A stretch of DNA of 17,079 nucleotides from Lachnospiraceae bacterium UBA4348 (lineage in GTDB: Bacteria; Bacillota; Clostridia; Lachnospirales; Lachnospiraceae), in NCBI GenBank assembly GCA_002394165.1, contig DGTA01000002.1, positions 1-17,079 of the forward strand, in the 5' to 3' direction. Numbering within the stretch: the first letter of the stretch is position 1; the number at the start of each line of letters is the position of its first letter. This document shows positions 1-6,582 of this stretch, piece after piece. The notes beneath the pieces were generated by a model. It saw only the letters and a program-made list of their open reading frames with translations, did not search any database and was not told where the DNA came from. Made by a program: the position numbers and the translations under genes.

Positions 1-202
1 TCTGCTCAAACTGTTCTCTGGAGTCTTTGTACTTGTGAACGGCACGAAGGATCGTGACAACTTCCTTCTTGGTGGGAAGGGGTACGGGACCGGAAACCTG
101 TGCGCCCGTCTTCTTTAAGGTGTCGATGATCTTCTTTGCGAATGCATCCACGAGCTCGTGATCATAAGCTTTCAGTTTGATACGCATAACATTGTTTGCC
201 AT
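1..202 (-). CDS. rpsJ: Ribosomal protein S10 (uS10), 5' part
   Basis: This is the N-terminal 67 residues of small-subunit protein S10, which sits in the 30S head and also, as NusE, joins antitermination complexes. The translation starts MANNVMRIKLKAYDH and contains the family hallmarks VSGPVPLPTKKE and RAVHKYKDSREQFEQ. The gene runs off the left edge. The ATG at 200-202 is preceded by AGGAGG (214-219) with an 11-nt spacer. The internal Met six codons in has no comparable site. rpsJ is normally the first gene of the S10 operon (rpsJ-rplC-rplD...), so the operon should continue to the left. Its promoter (451-479) and structured leader (239-356) lie upstream. Identity is certain; only the 3' end is missing. 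Confidence 0.97.
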   Translation of the reverse strand, partial: MANNVMRIKLKAYDHELVDAFAKKIIDTLKKTGAQVSGPVPLPTKKEVVTILRAVHKYKDSREQFEQ

Positions 203-238
203 AAAAAAAGTCGCCTCCTATTCGCACTTTTCTCAGTA

Positions 239-356
239 CGACAAGCGGTGACTGTACACGCTTCCGTGTGTTTCTTCATTCTCTCACACGGCGTTTCCAT
301 TGCTTTGCTGCTTTTTCGCAGCCTAATGGACATTGGTTCTGTACAGTGACTTGTCG
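239..356 (-). promoter_or_regulatory. Structured mRNA leader of the S10 operon
   Basis: Four helices can be drawn directly from the sequence of the rpsJ leader. P1 pairs 350-356 with 239-245 (CGACAAG/CTTGTCG, 7 bp). After an asymmetric internal loop (2 nt against 5 nt), P2 pairs 340-347 with 251-258 (ACTGTACA/TGTACAGT, 8 bp). P2 closes a junction holding two hairpins. P3 pairs 325-329 with 297-301 and, inside it, 318-322 with 307-311. P4 pairs 285-291 with 264-270 (CCGTGTG/CACACGG, 14-nt loop). All listed pairs are Watson-Crick. The S10 operon is autogenously controlled by L4 in enterobacteria through an unrelated leader, so a ribosomal-protein ligand is a reasonable inference here. I cannot assign this to a named RNA family. 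Confidence 0.6.
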
Positions 357-393
357 CCAGTTTTTACAACTTGACATTCGCTCCACGGAAAAC

Positions 394-409
394 CTGCGGA
401 ACCCCGCAG
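394..409 (-). other. Small leader hairpin upstream of the rpsJ leader element
   Basis: CTGCGG and CCGCAG form a perfect 6-bp stem with a GGTT loop, about 35 nt after the predicted rpsJ transcription start. It is not followed by a U-tract, so it is not a terminator. It is probably another structural part of the same leader RNA. Confidence 0.45.
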
Positions 410-450
410 CAACCTCACGCTTCTACGCTATCAAGGTCACAACATCAGCA

Positions 451-479
451 AGTATATCCGATAACAGTTCCATTTGCAA
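451..479 (-). promoter_or_regulatory. Sigma-A promoter of the S10 operon
   Basis: On the minus strand, TTGCAA (474-479) is followed by exactly 17 nt and then TATACT (451-456), close to the TTGACA-17-TATAAT consensus. The predicted start near 444 gives a leader of about 240 nt before the rpsJ ATG, which contains the folded element at 239-356. No other candidate between here and rpsJ is as good. Confidence 0.7.
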
Positions 480-506
480 CCGGAGAAAGAAAATAATTTG
501 TTTCAG

Positions 507-530
507 GATTGTATTTTATTTAGTACAATC
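507..530. repeat. Inverted repeat between the divergent promoters
   Basis: GATTGTA (507-513) and TACAATC (524-530) are perfect inverted arms around a 10-nt AT-rich spacer. The repeat lies about 28 nt upstream of the rpsJ -35 and about 34 nt upstream of the -10-like TATAAT before the acetyltransferase gene. It could be a regulator site, or its right arm (TACAAT at 524-529) could be the -10 of a plus-strand promoter with TTTCAG at 501-506 (17-nt spacer). It has no U-tract on either strand that would make it a terminator. Confidence 0.35.
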
Positions 531-540
531 TTTAATGTCA

Positions 541-569
541 TAGGTTTTTGACCGTGGATTGCATATAAT
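541..569 (+). promoter_or_regulatory. Weak candidate promoter of the acetyltransferase gene
   Basis: A perfect TATAAT lies at 564-569, but no good -35 sits at the normal distance: 541-546 reads TAGGTT, and the better-looking TTGACC at 548-553 is only 10 nt away. A TG one base too far upstream almost makes it an extended -10. A short hairpin (GGGGG 591-595 / CCCCC 600-604) follows in the 5' untranslated region before the AAAGGAA ribosome-binding site. Confidence 0.35.
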
Positions 570-626
570 GATGAAGTCTCTAAAGAGGCAGGGGGCCTTC
601 CCCCGCACATCTGAAAGGAAATACCC

Positions 627-1478
627 ATGAATAATGAACATTTCCCTTCGTCCGGTGTTCATCTGCCGGATGAGCGCGATATCCGCTATATGGAGGAGAT
701 CTCCTTAAACGCATGGCCCTCCGCCAAGGTGGAGCTCTATGACGGCTGGCTGATCCGCTTCTCGCACAATTACACCTACCGCACCAACGCGGTGGAACAG
801 GTGGGCCGCTCTTCCATCCCCATCCCGGAGAAGGTGGAGTACTGCGAAAAGGTATACCGGGATCTTGGCACGCCCTGCCATTTCAAGATCAGCCCTCTGA
901 TCGATCCCTCCTTCGACGGCTATCTGGCTTCCCGCGGCTATGAGATCCGCCATGTCACCCAGGTGATGACGATGGATCTTTCCCGGGCGAACCTGTTAAA
1001 GCCCCTCGAGACGGAGTACGAGTTTGAGAACCGGCTCGGTCTTCCCTCATGCATCCATTACCCGGACGGCGTCGACGTGCGCCTCCAGTCCTTCATCACG
1101 GATGATTGGATAAGGGGCGTGTTCCATCTGAACGGAACCTGCGAGGAGATCCTCCTTGCCACGGTGCCCTCCATGTTCAAGGCCATCCCCAAGCGCACCA
1201 TTGTCGCGAGCGTCGAGATCGACGGGAGGATGGTGGCCTCGGGCCTTGGCATCTGCGACCGGCAGTATGTCGGGCTTTACGCCATCTACGTATCCGCCTC
1301 CTGCCGGCGAAGGCATTATGCCCGGTCCGTCTGCAGCGCCATCCTCTCCCAGGGGGCCGCTCTCGGTGCCGACCGCTCCTACCTGCAGGTCGTGAAAGGG
1401 AATATCCATGCCAAGAGTCTTTATCTGTCCCTGGGATTTGAGGATTTCTACACCTACTGGTTCCGGAGCACCCGGTAG
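627..1478 (+). CDS. GNAT-family N-acetyltransferase
   Basis: This is a 283-residue protein whose C-terminal third is a GNAT domain that transfers an acetyl group from acetyl-CoA to an amine; the substrate is unknown. The core is visible at about 216-273. A beta-4-like strand (VGLYAIYVS) leads into the pyrophosphate-binding loop CRRRHYARS (226-234), followed by helix alpha-3. Then comes the Asn and Tyr motif N259-IHAKSLYLSLGF typical of the acetyl-CoA-binding end of the fold. The N-terminal ~150 residues look like a degenerate second GNAT half, with DGWLIRFSHNYTYRTNAV at 39-56, as in two-domain GNATs. The cytosolic location is inferred from the lack of a signal or membrane segment. ATG has GAAAGGAA 8-15 nt upstream. 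It is transcribed divergently from rpsJ and followed 60 bp later by a methyltransferase gene. Confidence 0.85.
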   Translation: MNNEHFPSSGVHLPDERDIRYMEEISLNAWPSAKVELYDGWLIRFSHNYTYRTNAVEQVGRSSIPIPEKVEYCEKVYRDLGTPCHFKISPLIDPSFDGYLASRGYEIRHVTQVMTMDLSRANLLKPLETEYEFENRLGLPSCIHYPDGVDVRLQSFITDDWIRGVFHLNGTCEEILLATVPSMFKAIPKRTIVASVEIDGRMVASGLGICDRQYVGLYAIYVSASCRRRHYARSVCSAILSQGAALGADRSYLQVVKGNIHAKSLYLSLGFEDFYTYWFRSTR

Positions 1479-1479
1479 G

Positions 1480-1506
1480 CTGACAGTTTGATTTCCATTA
1501 TATAAT
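1480..1506 (+). promoter_or_regulatory. Candidate promoter before the methyltransferase gene
   Basis: In the 60-bp gap after the acetyltransferase stop codon, CTGACA (1480-1485) precedes a perfect TATAAT (1501-1506) with a short 15-nt spacer. If active, it lets the methyltransferase gene be expressed separately. Read-through from the upstream gene is equally possible because no terminator lies between them. Confidence 0.4.
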
Positions 1507-1538
1507 AAGAAGAAACCAGTGAAAAAGGAGCCATTGCC

Positions 1539-2417
1539 ATGTGGATTGCCGATAAATGGAAAGATTATGAAGTGATTGACACCCAGAATGGGGAAAAGCT
1601 CGAGCGCTGGGGGCGCTACCTGCTGATCAGGCCCGATCCCCAGGTGATCTGGGATACGGGAAAGAGCGCCCGCGGCTGGAATTCGCCGAACGCTCATTAC
1701 CACCGCAGCGCAAAGGGCGGCGGGGAATGGGAATTCTTCGACCTGCCCGACCAGTGGTCGATCGCCTACGGCGGCCTCACCTTTCACCTGAAGCCGTTCA
1801 GCTTTAAGCACACCGGACTGTTCCCCGAGCAGGCCGTCAACTGGGACTGGTTCGGAGGCCTCATCCGGGAGCGCATCCGCAGGGATCCCTCCAGGCCGGT
1901 CAAGGTACTCAACCTCTTTGCCTACACCGGCGGGGCCACCCTCTCGGCCGCCGCGGCCGGCGCAGCCGTGACCCATGTGGACGCCTCCAAGGGCATGGTT
2001 GGCTGGGCCAAGGAAAATGCCGCTGCCTCCGGGCTGGGGGACGCCCCCATCCGCTACCTGGTGGATGACTGCCGCAAATTTGTCGAGCGCGAGATCCGCA
2101 GGGGCAATCACTACGACGCCGTGATCATGGATCCGCCCTCCTACGGGCGGGGACCCAAGGGTGAGATCTGGAAGATCGAGGAGAGCATTTTCCCCTTTAT
2201 CCGGCTGTGCGCCTCGCTTCTTGGCGACGATCCGCTCTTTTTCCTGGTCAACTCCTACACGACGGGGCTTGCGCCTTCCGTGCTGACCTACATGCTCTCC
2301 CTGGCATTAAAAGACCGGGGAGGCAGCGTGGCCTCCTCGGAGCTTGGTCTCCCCGTCACACGGACGGGTCTTGTTCTTCCCTGCGGCGCTTCCGGCCGCT
2401 GGCAGGGCCGTATCTGA
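1539..2417 (+). CDS. Class I SAM-dependent methyltransferase, RlmI-like (COG1092)
   Basis: This is a 292-residue Rossmann-fold methyltransferase of the RlmI/RlmK-like family, whose characterised members methylate 23S rRNA bases. The family signature KHTGLFPEQ lies at 90-98. Motif I (SAM glycine loop) is LNLFAYTGGA at 124-133, the acidic ribose contact is D148 (THVDAS), and motif IV is DPPSY at 198-202. Typical RlmI proteins carry an extra N-terminal PUA domain and are about 400 residues long. That domain is absent here, so the RNA target cannot be assumed to be the same. ATG is preceded by AAGGAG (1525-1530) with an 8-nt spacer. Its stop lies only 9 bp from the stop of the convergent HAD gene, with no terminator hairpin between them. 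Confidence 0.85.
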   Translation: MWIADKWKDYEVIDTQNGEKLERWGRYLLIRPDPQVIWDTGKSARGWNSPNAHYHRSAKGGGEWEFFDLPDQWSIAYGGLTFHLKPFSFKHTGLFPEQAVNWDWFGGLIRERIRRDPSRPVKVLNLFAYTGGATLSAAAAGAAVTHVDASKGMVGWAKENAAASGLGDAPIRYLVDDCRKFVEREIRRGNHYDAVIMDPPSYGRGPKGEIWKIEESIFPFIRLCASLLGDDPLFFLVNSYTTGLAPSVLTYMLSLALKDRGGSVASSELGLPVTRTGLVLPCGASGRWQGRI

Positions 2418-2426
2418 TCCTTTTCT

Positions 2427-3068
2427 TTAATCAGCCAGAAGCTTCGCGGCTGCCGAGGGCAGCTGCGAGATATCGCCGATCACCGCGTCCGCGCCCGAAG
2501 CGGTGCCAAACCCGTAGGCGGCGTGGACGAAGGGAAGGCCGGCCGCTATGGCGCTGGCCTGGTCTGTGGCGGTATCGCCCACATAGATGGCCCTGTCCAG
2601 GCCGTTCCGTTCTTTCAGCAGCACGATGTTGCGGTCCTTCTCCTGCCCGGTCCTCCCGAAACATTCCGTATCTTCAAAATATCTTACCAGTCCGCTCCAT
2701 TCAAGAAAGCACTCGATATATCCGTCCTGGCAGTTGCTGACGATATACAGGCCGTAATCCTTCTTAAGCTCCTTGAGTGTCTGCTCCAGTCCTTCATACA
2801 CCTGTCCGCCGTTCGTCTTAAGGTACTCCACCTCGAAATCACAGCAGGCCGCCGTCAGCTCGCCGCGCTCCGGCTCCTTCACCATCGGAAAGAGCTTGTT
2901 ACCGATCGCTGTCATGGTCAGGCCGCAGGCTCCCCTCAGGTCCTCCTCCGTCAGCTCCAGATCCAGATCCGGCATCCTTTCTTTTACGCAGATATTCCAA
3001 GACTGTGCGATCTTTTCGCAGGCATCCCACAAGGTTCCGTCCAGGTCAAAGATGATCCCTTTTTTCAT
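2427..3068 (-). CDS. HAD-superfamily hydrolase, phosphoglycolate phosphatase-like
   Basis: This is a 213-residue haloacid-dehalogenase phosphatase, cytosolic, with the four HAD motifs in order. Motif I is FDLDGTLWD with nucleophile D8 and acid/base D10, motif II is S111 (IVSNC), and motif III is probably K144. Motif IV is YVGDTATD, with D165 and D169 binding Mg. The cap lies between motifs I and II (about residues 16-85), as in type C1 enzymes such as phosphoglycolate phosphatase or beta-phosphoglucomutase; the substrate cannot be read from sequence. The start is set at 3068 because AAGGAG lies 10 nt upstream. The Met three codons earlier would have only 1 nt of spacing, and the longer open frame to 3251 overlaps the sirtuin gene. 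It is the last gene of the sensor operon, 26 nt after the sirtuin. Confidence 0.88.
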   Translation of the reverse strand: MKKGIIFDLDGTLWDACEKIAQSWNICVKERMPDLDLELTEEDLRGACGLTMTAIGNKLFPMVKEPERGELTAACCDFEVEYLKTNGGQVYEGLEQTLKELKKDYGLYIVSNCQDGYIECFLEWSGLVRYFEDTECFGRTGQEKDRNIVLLKERNGLDRAIYVGDTATDQASAIAAGLPFVHAAYGFGTASGADAVIGDISQLPSAAAKLLAD

Positions 3069-3094
3069 ATAGTACATTCTCCTTTTCCGGTCTG

Positions 3095-3850
3095 TCATAC
3101 TTCGACCAGGCGCATGATCCGGTCTGCCCCGGCGTGAAAGACCAGCTTTGCCTTCTGGTCCATCTTTGTCTTCTGTGCGTTGATGATCACCAGGTTTTTT
3201 CCCTTGAACCGCGAGGCGAGCACCTGGGCGGGACCGGACACAAGCTTGCATCCCCCCACGATCAGGCAGTCGGCCCTGTCGATCATCTCCAGGGCGCCCT
3301 CCATGGCCTGTTCAGGCAAAAGCTCCCCGTACAGCGTGATCATCGGGCGCAGCATCCGGTGGCATACCGGGCACTGCGGGATCTGTCCCCTGCCTGCATA
3401 GATCAGGTCCGATGAATACGTGGTATGACACGAATCGCAGCTGCACTCAAGGGCTGTTCCGCAGATCTCCTTGACATTCACGCTGCCTGCTTTCTGGTGC
3501 AGTCCGTCCACGTTGAGAGTGATGATCCCCTCGAGCAGTCCTGCTTTCTCAAGCTGCGCCAGCTTACGGTGGGTCTCCCCCGGCTCGGCGCTTCGCACAT
3601 CGACCCTGCGGCAGTAATAGGTGAAGAATGCCTCCGGCTCCTTAAGAAGGCACTCGCGGCTGAGCAGGTATTCCGCATCGTATTTCCTGGCCTTCTTTGT
3701 CTCCTGCAGGGTGACTCCCCGAAGGGACCTGAAATCTGCGATGCCGCACTGGGCGGAGATTGCCGGTCCCGAAAGGAAGACCGTATGCTCACTTGTATGG
3801 ATGATCTCATTAAGCATGCCGATCTTGCTTTTTGTATCTGTCTGCGTCAT
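3095..3850 (-). CDS. Divergent Sir2-family protein (sirtuin) with altered catalytic motifs
   Basis: This 251-residue protein has the overall order of an NAD-dependent protein deacetylase of the bacterial CobB/Sir2 type, but with key motifs changed. The NAD-binding GAGIS is GPAIS (28-32), followed by a normal-looking CGIADFRS (35-42). TQNID is TLNVD (111-115), keeping N113 and D115. The catalytic HG is CG, with C130 replacing the general-base His (KEICGTALE). GTS is GCK (200-202), while INAQ (223-226) is conserved. The zinc ribbon is intact: C138/C141 and C160/C163. Canonical deacylation is therefore doubtful; NAD or metabolite binding or another ADP-ribosyl chemistry is possible. It is not frameshifted, so it looks maintained. 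The ATG overlaps the stop of the XylF-like gene (ATGA, 3847-3850), implying translational coupling. Confidence 0.85.
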   Translation of the reverse strand: MTQTDTKSKIGMLNEIIHTSEHTVFLSGPAISAQCGIADFRSLRGVTLQETKKARKYDAEYLLSRECLLKEPEAFFTYYCRRVDVRSAEPGETHRKLAQLEKAGLLEGIITLNVDGLHQKAGSVNVKEICGTALECSCDSCHTTYSSDLIYAGRGQIPQCPVCHRMLRPMITLYGELLPEQAMEGALEMIDRADCLIVGGCKLVSGPAQVLASRFKGKNLVIINAQKTKMDQKAKLVFHAGADRIMRLVEV

Positions 3851-4962
3851 GTTGTTTCCTCTTCCTCCGGATCTTCCACATTCAGGTATACATCCTCACG
3901 GCGGTGGAAGCCGCTGCTGATGATCTCACTGTCCATATTCTTTGCGGTCACGGCCACCGGCTCGATACAGTAGGCCGGGATCTCACTGCTTCCGTCATTG
4001 ATCGTGTCCGTCACGACGATCGGTGAATCGGCGGACGTGATATCGGTTCCGGAGGCCAGCGCGACTGCCAGCTCGGCGGCTGCCTTCGCCTCCTCATCCA
4101 CGCTCTTGAAGACCGTCATGACCTGGGTGCCTTCCATGATCCGCTGGCAGGCCGACAGCTCCGCGTCCTGCGCCACCACCGCCGCCTTGCCGGCGAGGCG
4201 GTGCTCGGCCAGGGCCCTGATGGCCTGGCTTGCCAGGTCGTCGTTGCCGCACATGATCCCGTCCACGCTCCCGAACTTCTCGAGCCCTTCATTGACATAG
4301 TCAAAGGCGAGCTCCGCGAGCCAGTTATTGCAGTAGGCGGAGTAGATGATCTCCAGGTCCGATCCCTCGAGGGACTGCGTCAGACCCTCCTGGATCTGGG
4401 TCACGTTGTGGTCGGAGGCCGATCCGTGGATCGCAAACAGCTTTCCTCCGTCCGGCAGGGCCTCCTTGAGGGCCTCTCCCATCAGCCAGCCCACCTTACG
4501 GTTATCGAAGGAAATGTAAAGATCCGTCCCGGCGTCCAGGATAAGGCGGTCATAGCTGATGACCTTTATCCCGACAGCCTTCGCCTCCGCGATCACCTCT
4601 TTCAGGGCCGTGCCGTCGATGGCGATTATGACGATCACATCCATCTTCTTTTTGATAAAATAGCGGATCTGGGCGATCTGTTCCTCCACGATGCCGTTCG
4701 CGTTCTGGATGTTCACGTCCGCCCCCAGGCTCTCAGCCGTGGAGACAAACACATCCCTGTCCCTTGTCCAGCGCTCGATCACGAAGGAATCGAAGCTGAG
4801 CCCGATCTGGTATCTTCTGCTCTCCGGGACCTTTTCCGGCGCCTTGGCGCTGTCCGTCTCCGGCTTGCCGGCGCACCCTCCCAGCAGCAAGGCCGCCAGC
4901 AGGATCCACAACGGGAGGAGGCATCTTGCCCTTCTTTTCCTCTTTAAAGTCTTTCGGATCAT
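3847..4962 (-). CDS. XylF-like sugar-binding lipoprotein, probable sensor subunit
   Basis: This is a 371-residue extracellular solute-binding protein of the D-xylose-binding (XylF/ChvE) group. A basic N-terminus and hydrophobic stretch end in the lipobox LGGC with lipidated C30, so it is tethered to the outer face of the membrane. XylF-like signatures include FVIERWTRDRDVF near 60-72, YISFDN (DNRKVG), CGNDDLASQAI and AQDAEL, which line the sugar pocket in the family. It starts 3 nt after the response-regulator stop, with GGGGGTGA as its ribosome-binding site. No ATPase or permease for sugar is nearby. In Clostridium beijerinckii a XylF homologue (XylFII) binds D-xylose and activates the LytS/YesN pair, and this gene order suggests the same role. 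The exact sugar is an inference. Confidence 0.85.
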   Translation of the reverse strand: MIRKTLKRKRRARCLLPLWILLAALLLGGCAGKPETDSAKAPEKVPESRRYQIGLSFDSFVIERWTRDRDVFVSTAESLGADVNIQNANGIVEEQIAQIRYFIKKKMDVIVIIAIDGTALKEVIAEAKAVGIKVISYDRLILDAGTDLYISFDNRKVGWLMGEALKEALPDGGKLFAIHGSASDHNVTQIQEGLTQSLEGSDLEIIYSAYCNNWLAELAFDYVNEGLEKFGSVDGIMCGNDDLASQAIRALAEHRLAGKAAVVAQDAELSACQRIMEGTQVMTVFKSVDEEAKAAAELAVALASGTDITSADSPIVVTDTINDGSSEIPAYCIEPVAVTAKNMDSEIISSGFHRREDVYLNVEDPEEEETT

Positions 4963-4965
4963 TGG

Positions 4966-6582
4966 TCACCCCCGTGCCTTTTCGAGGCTTCCGCCCTGGC
5001 TCTCCCGGTATTCCCTCGGGCTCATGTCCATCTGCTTCCTGAACAGGCGGCTGAAATAATTCGGATCGGAATAACCCACCATGATGCTGATCTCCTTGAT
5101 GCTGAGGTTCTCCTCGCGCAGAAGCTGCCTGGCCTTGTCGATCCGGATCTTTGTCAGGTACTCGATAAAGTTCTGGCCTTCCTCTTCCTTGAACAGCTTG
5201 CTGAAATAATACGGGCTGACATTGACCTCGCGGGAAACGTCGTCGAGGGAGATATCCCGTCCGTAGTTTTCTTTTATGTAGGCTTTGGCCTTCGAGACCA
5301 CCGTCTCGGACTGCTCCTCGCGCTTGTTGCGGATGGACAGGCACACCGCCGTCAGTTTTTCCATCATCCAGCTGCGCAGCAGCTCATACCGCTCAAAGGC
5401 GCAGACCTCTGTGAGGTAGCTGTTCCTCATCTCAAATCCGTAGTTCATGGTGCCGGCCCGGAAGGCTTCCTTCTCGGCAGTGATCACGTACTCGAGCACC
5501 TTCAGGCGGATATTGTCGCGGTTGTCGGGATAGCGCCTGAGCATCCAGTCGAAGAACAGATCCGCCTGGATCCTCATGCCTTCCACATCTCCGCGGTGGA
5601 TGCAGGCGAAGAGCTGCCTCTCTGTCTCATCCGGGAAATCTCCCTCGTAGAAGCCCTTCGTGACCAGGTCGTTGGTGTGGATGACCCTCGAATCGCTCTC
5701 CTGAAGGGCCTGAAGCGCTTCCTGGTAGGACAGGCGCAGTTCGTCTGTCTTATGGACGCGGCCGATGCCGGCCCGGAACTTCAGTCCCAGCTTCTCCTCA
5801 AGCCTGCCGGTGATCCGCCTGGTCTCCTCGATCACGCGGATGCGCTCCTCGTACTCGAGCTTCTCCTGCTCGCAGGGTGTGATCACCACGATCCTGTTGG
5901 AGATGGCGCTGCCGATCATGCACTTGCGGAAGGATTTCACGATCGCCCTGAACTGGTTCTGGAATTCCTGGTTCTGGACCCCGATCCCGACCGGGCTGAA
6001 AAGCTTCCCGTCTCGGACCTCTGAGCCGAACCAGTAGACGGTCACGAACCCGTTCTCCTCGGTGATGTCGAGCAGTTCCTTATAGTACTGGAAGTCCTGC
6101 ATCTCACCCGGCATCATGATCATACCGACCAGTCCGTTCTCCACGACCGGGATGATGGTCTCAAGCTTTTCCTGCACCTTGAGCTGGTCCGAGCGCCGCT
6201 GTCTCATGGAATCCACGCGGTTCATCGCTTCCTGGGTCACCGAGAGGAACGTGCTCCGGCTCACCGGTTTGGTCAGGTACTTCTCGACTCCCAGGGAGAT
6301 CGCCTCCTGCGCGTAGTCGAATTTATCATAGGCGGAGATCACATAGCACTGGGCGGTCTGGTTGAAGCGTCTGATCTCCCGGAGCGCCTCGATCCCGTTG
6401 ATGCCCGGCATCTGTATATCCATGAAGATAATATCCGGATGAAAATACTCCGCCAGCTCGATCGCCGCCCTGCCGGAGCGTGCGGTCTCGACTTCCAGCT
6501 GATCCGGAAAAGCTTTCAGCGCCATATTTTTCAGGGATTCTACCATGAGTCCCTCGTCATCCGCGATCAGTATCCTGTACAC
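4966..6582 (-). CDS. YesN-type response regulator with AraC DNA-binding domain
   Basis: This 538-residue protein has three parts. The N-terminal receiver domain (about 1-125) has acidic pocket D8/D9, phospho-acceptor D55 (IFMDIQMPG), and K105 in LTKPVS. A middle region (about 150-420) resembles the variable segment of YesN-like regulators. A C-terminal AraC/XylS double helix-turn-helix covers about 430-530, with SPYYFSKLFK and NYFSRLFRKQ marking the two helices. The start is GTG (6580-6582), supported by AGGAGGAG at 6586-6593. Its first 26 nt overlap the end of the kinase gene, as in many kinase/regulator pairs. It should be phosphorylated by that kinase and activate sugar-uptake or catabolic promoters, none of which can be identified in this window. 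Confidence 0.93.
   Translation of the reverse strand: MYRILIADDEGLMVESLKNMALKAFPDQLEVETARSGRAAIELAEYFHPDIIFMDIQMPGINGIEALREIRRFNQTAQCYVISAYDKFDYAQEAISLGVEKYLTKPVSRSTFLSVTQEAMNRVDSMRQRRSDQLKVQEKLETIIPVVENGLVGMIMMPGEMQDFQYYKELLDITEENGFVTVYWFGSEVRDGKLFSPVGIGVQNQEFQNQFRAIVKSFRKCMIGSAISNRIVVITPCEQEKLEYEERIRVIEETRRITGRLEEKLGLKFRAGIGRVHKTDELRLSYQEALQALQESDSRVIHTNDLVTKGFYEGDFPDETERQLFACIHRGDVEGMRIQADLFFDWMLRRYPDNRDNIRLKVLEYVITAEKEAFRAGTMNYGFEMRNSYLTEVCAFERYELLRSWMMEKLTAVCLSIRNKREEQSETVVSKAKAYIKENYGRDISLDDVSREVNVSPYYFSKLFKEEEGQNFIEYLTKIRIDKARQLLREENLSIKEISIMVGYSDPNYFSRLFRKQMDMSPREYRESQGGSLEKARG

Noticed and set aside
548..569. TTGACC plus TATAAT as a consensus promoter
   Set aside because: The hexamers are only 10 nt apart, far below the 16-18 nt required, so they cannot act together; only the TATAAT is kept as a weak candidate.
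1047..2111. Long open frame on the minus strand under the acetyltransferase and methyltransferase genes
   Set aside because: Its product is low-complexity, Gly/Pro/Ala-rich and matches no family. It is the mirror of two clear plus-strand genes in GC-rich DNA, with no ribosome-binding site of note.
2415..2434. CTGAT...ATCAG inverted repeat between the convergent methyltransferase and HAD stops as a bidirectional terminator
   Set aside because: Only 5 bp of AT-containing stem around a 10-nt loop, with no U-tract after either arm. The genes are 9 bp apart and simply appear to read into each other.
3069..3251. N-terminal extension of the HAD gene up to 3251
   Set aside because: The extension is basic, low-complexity sequence overlapping the sirtuin gene. 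The HAD fold starts exactly at MKKGIIFDLDG, and AAGGAG supports the start at 3068.
3095..3850. Macrodomain-linked sirtuin (SirTM) as the explanation of the divergent sirtuin
   Set aside because: SirTM operons normally include a macrodomain protein, a GcvH-like protein and a lipoate ligase, none of which are here, and this protein keeps the CobB-like layout and zinc ribbon.
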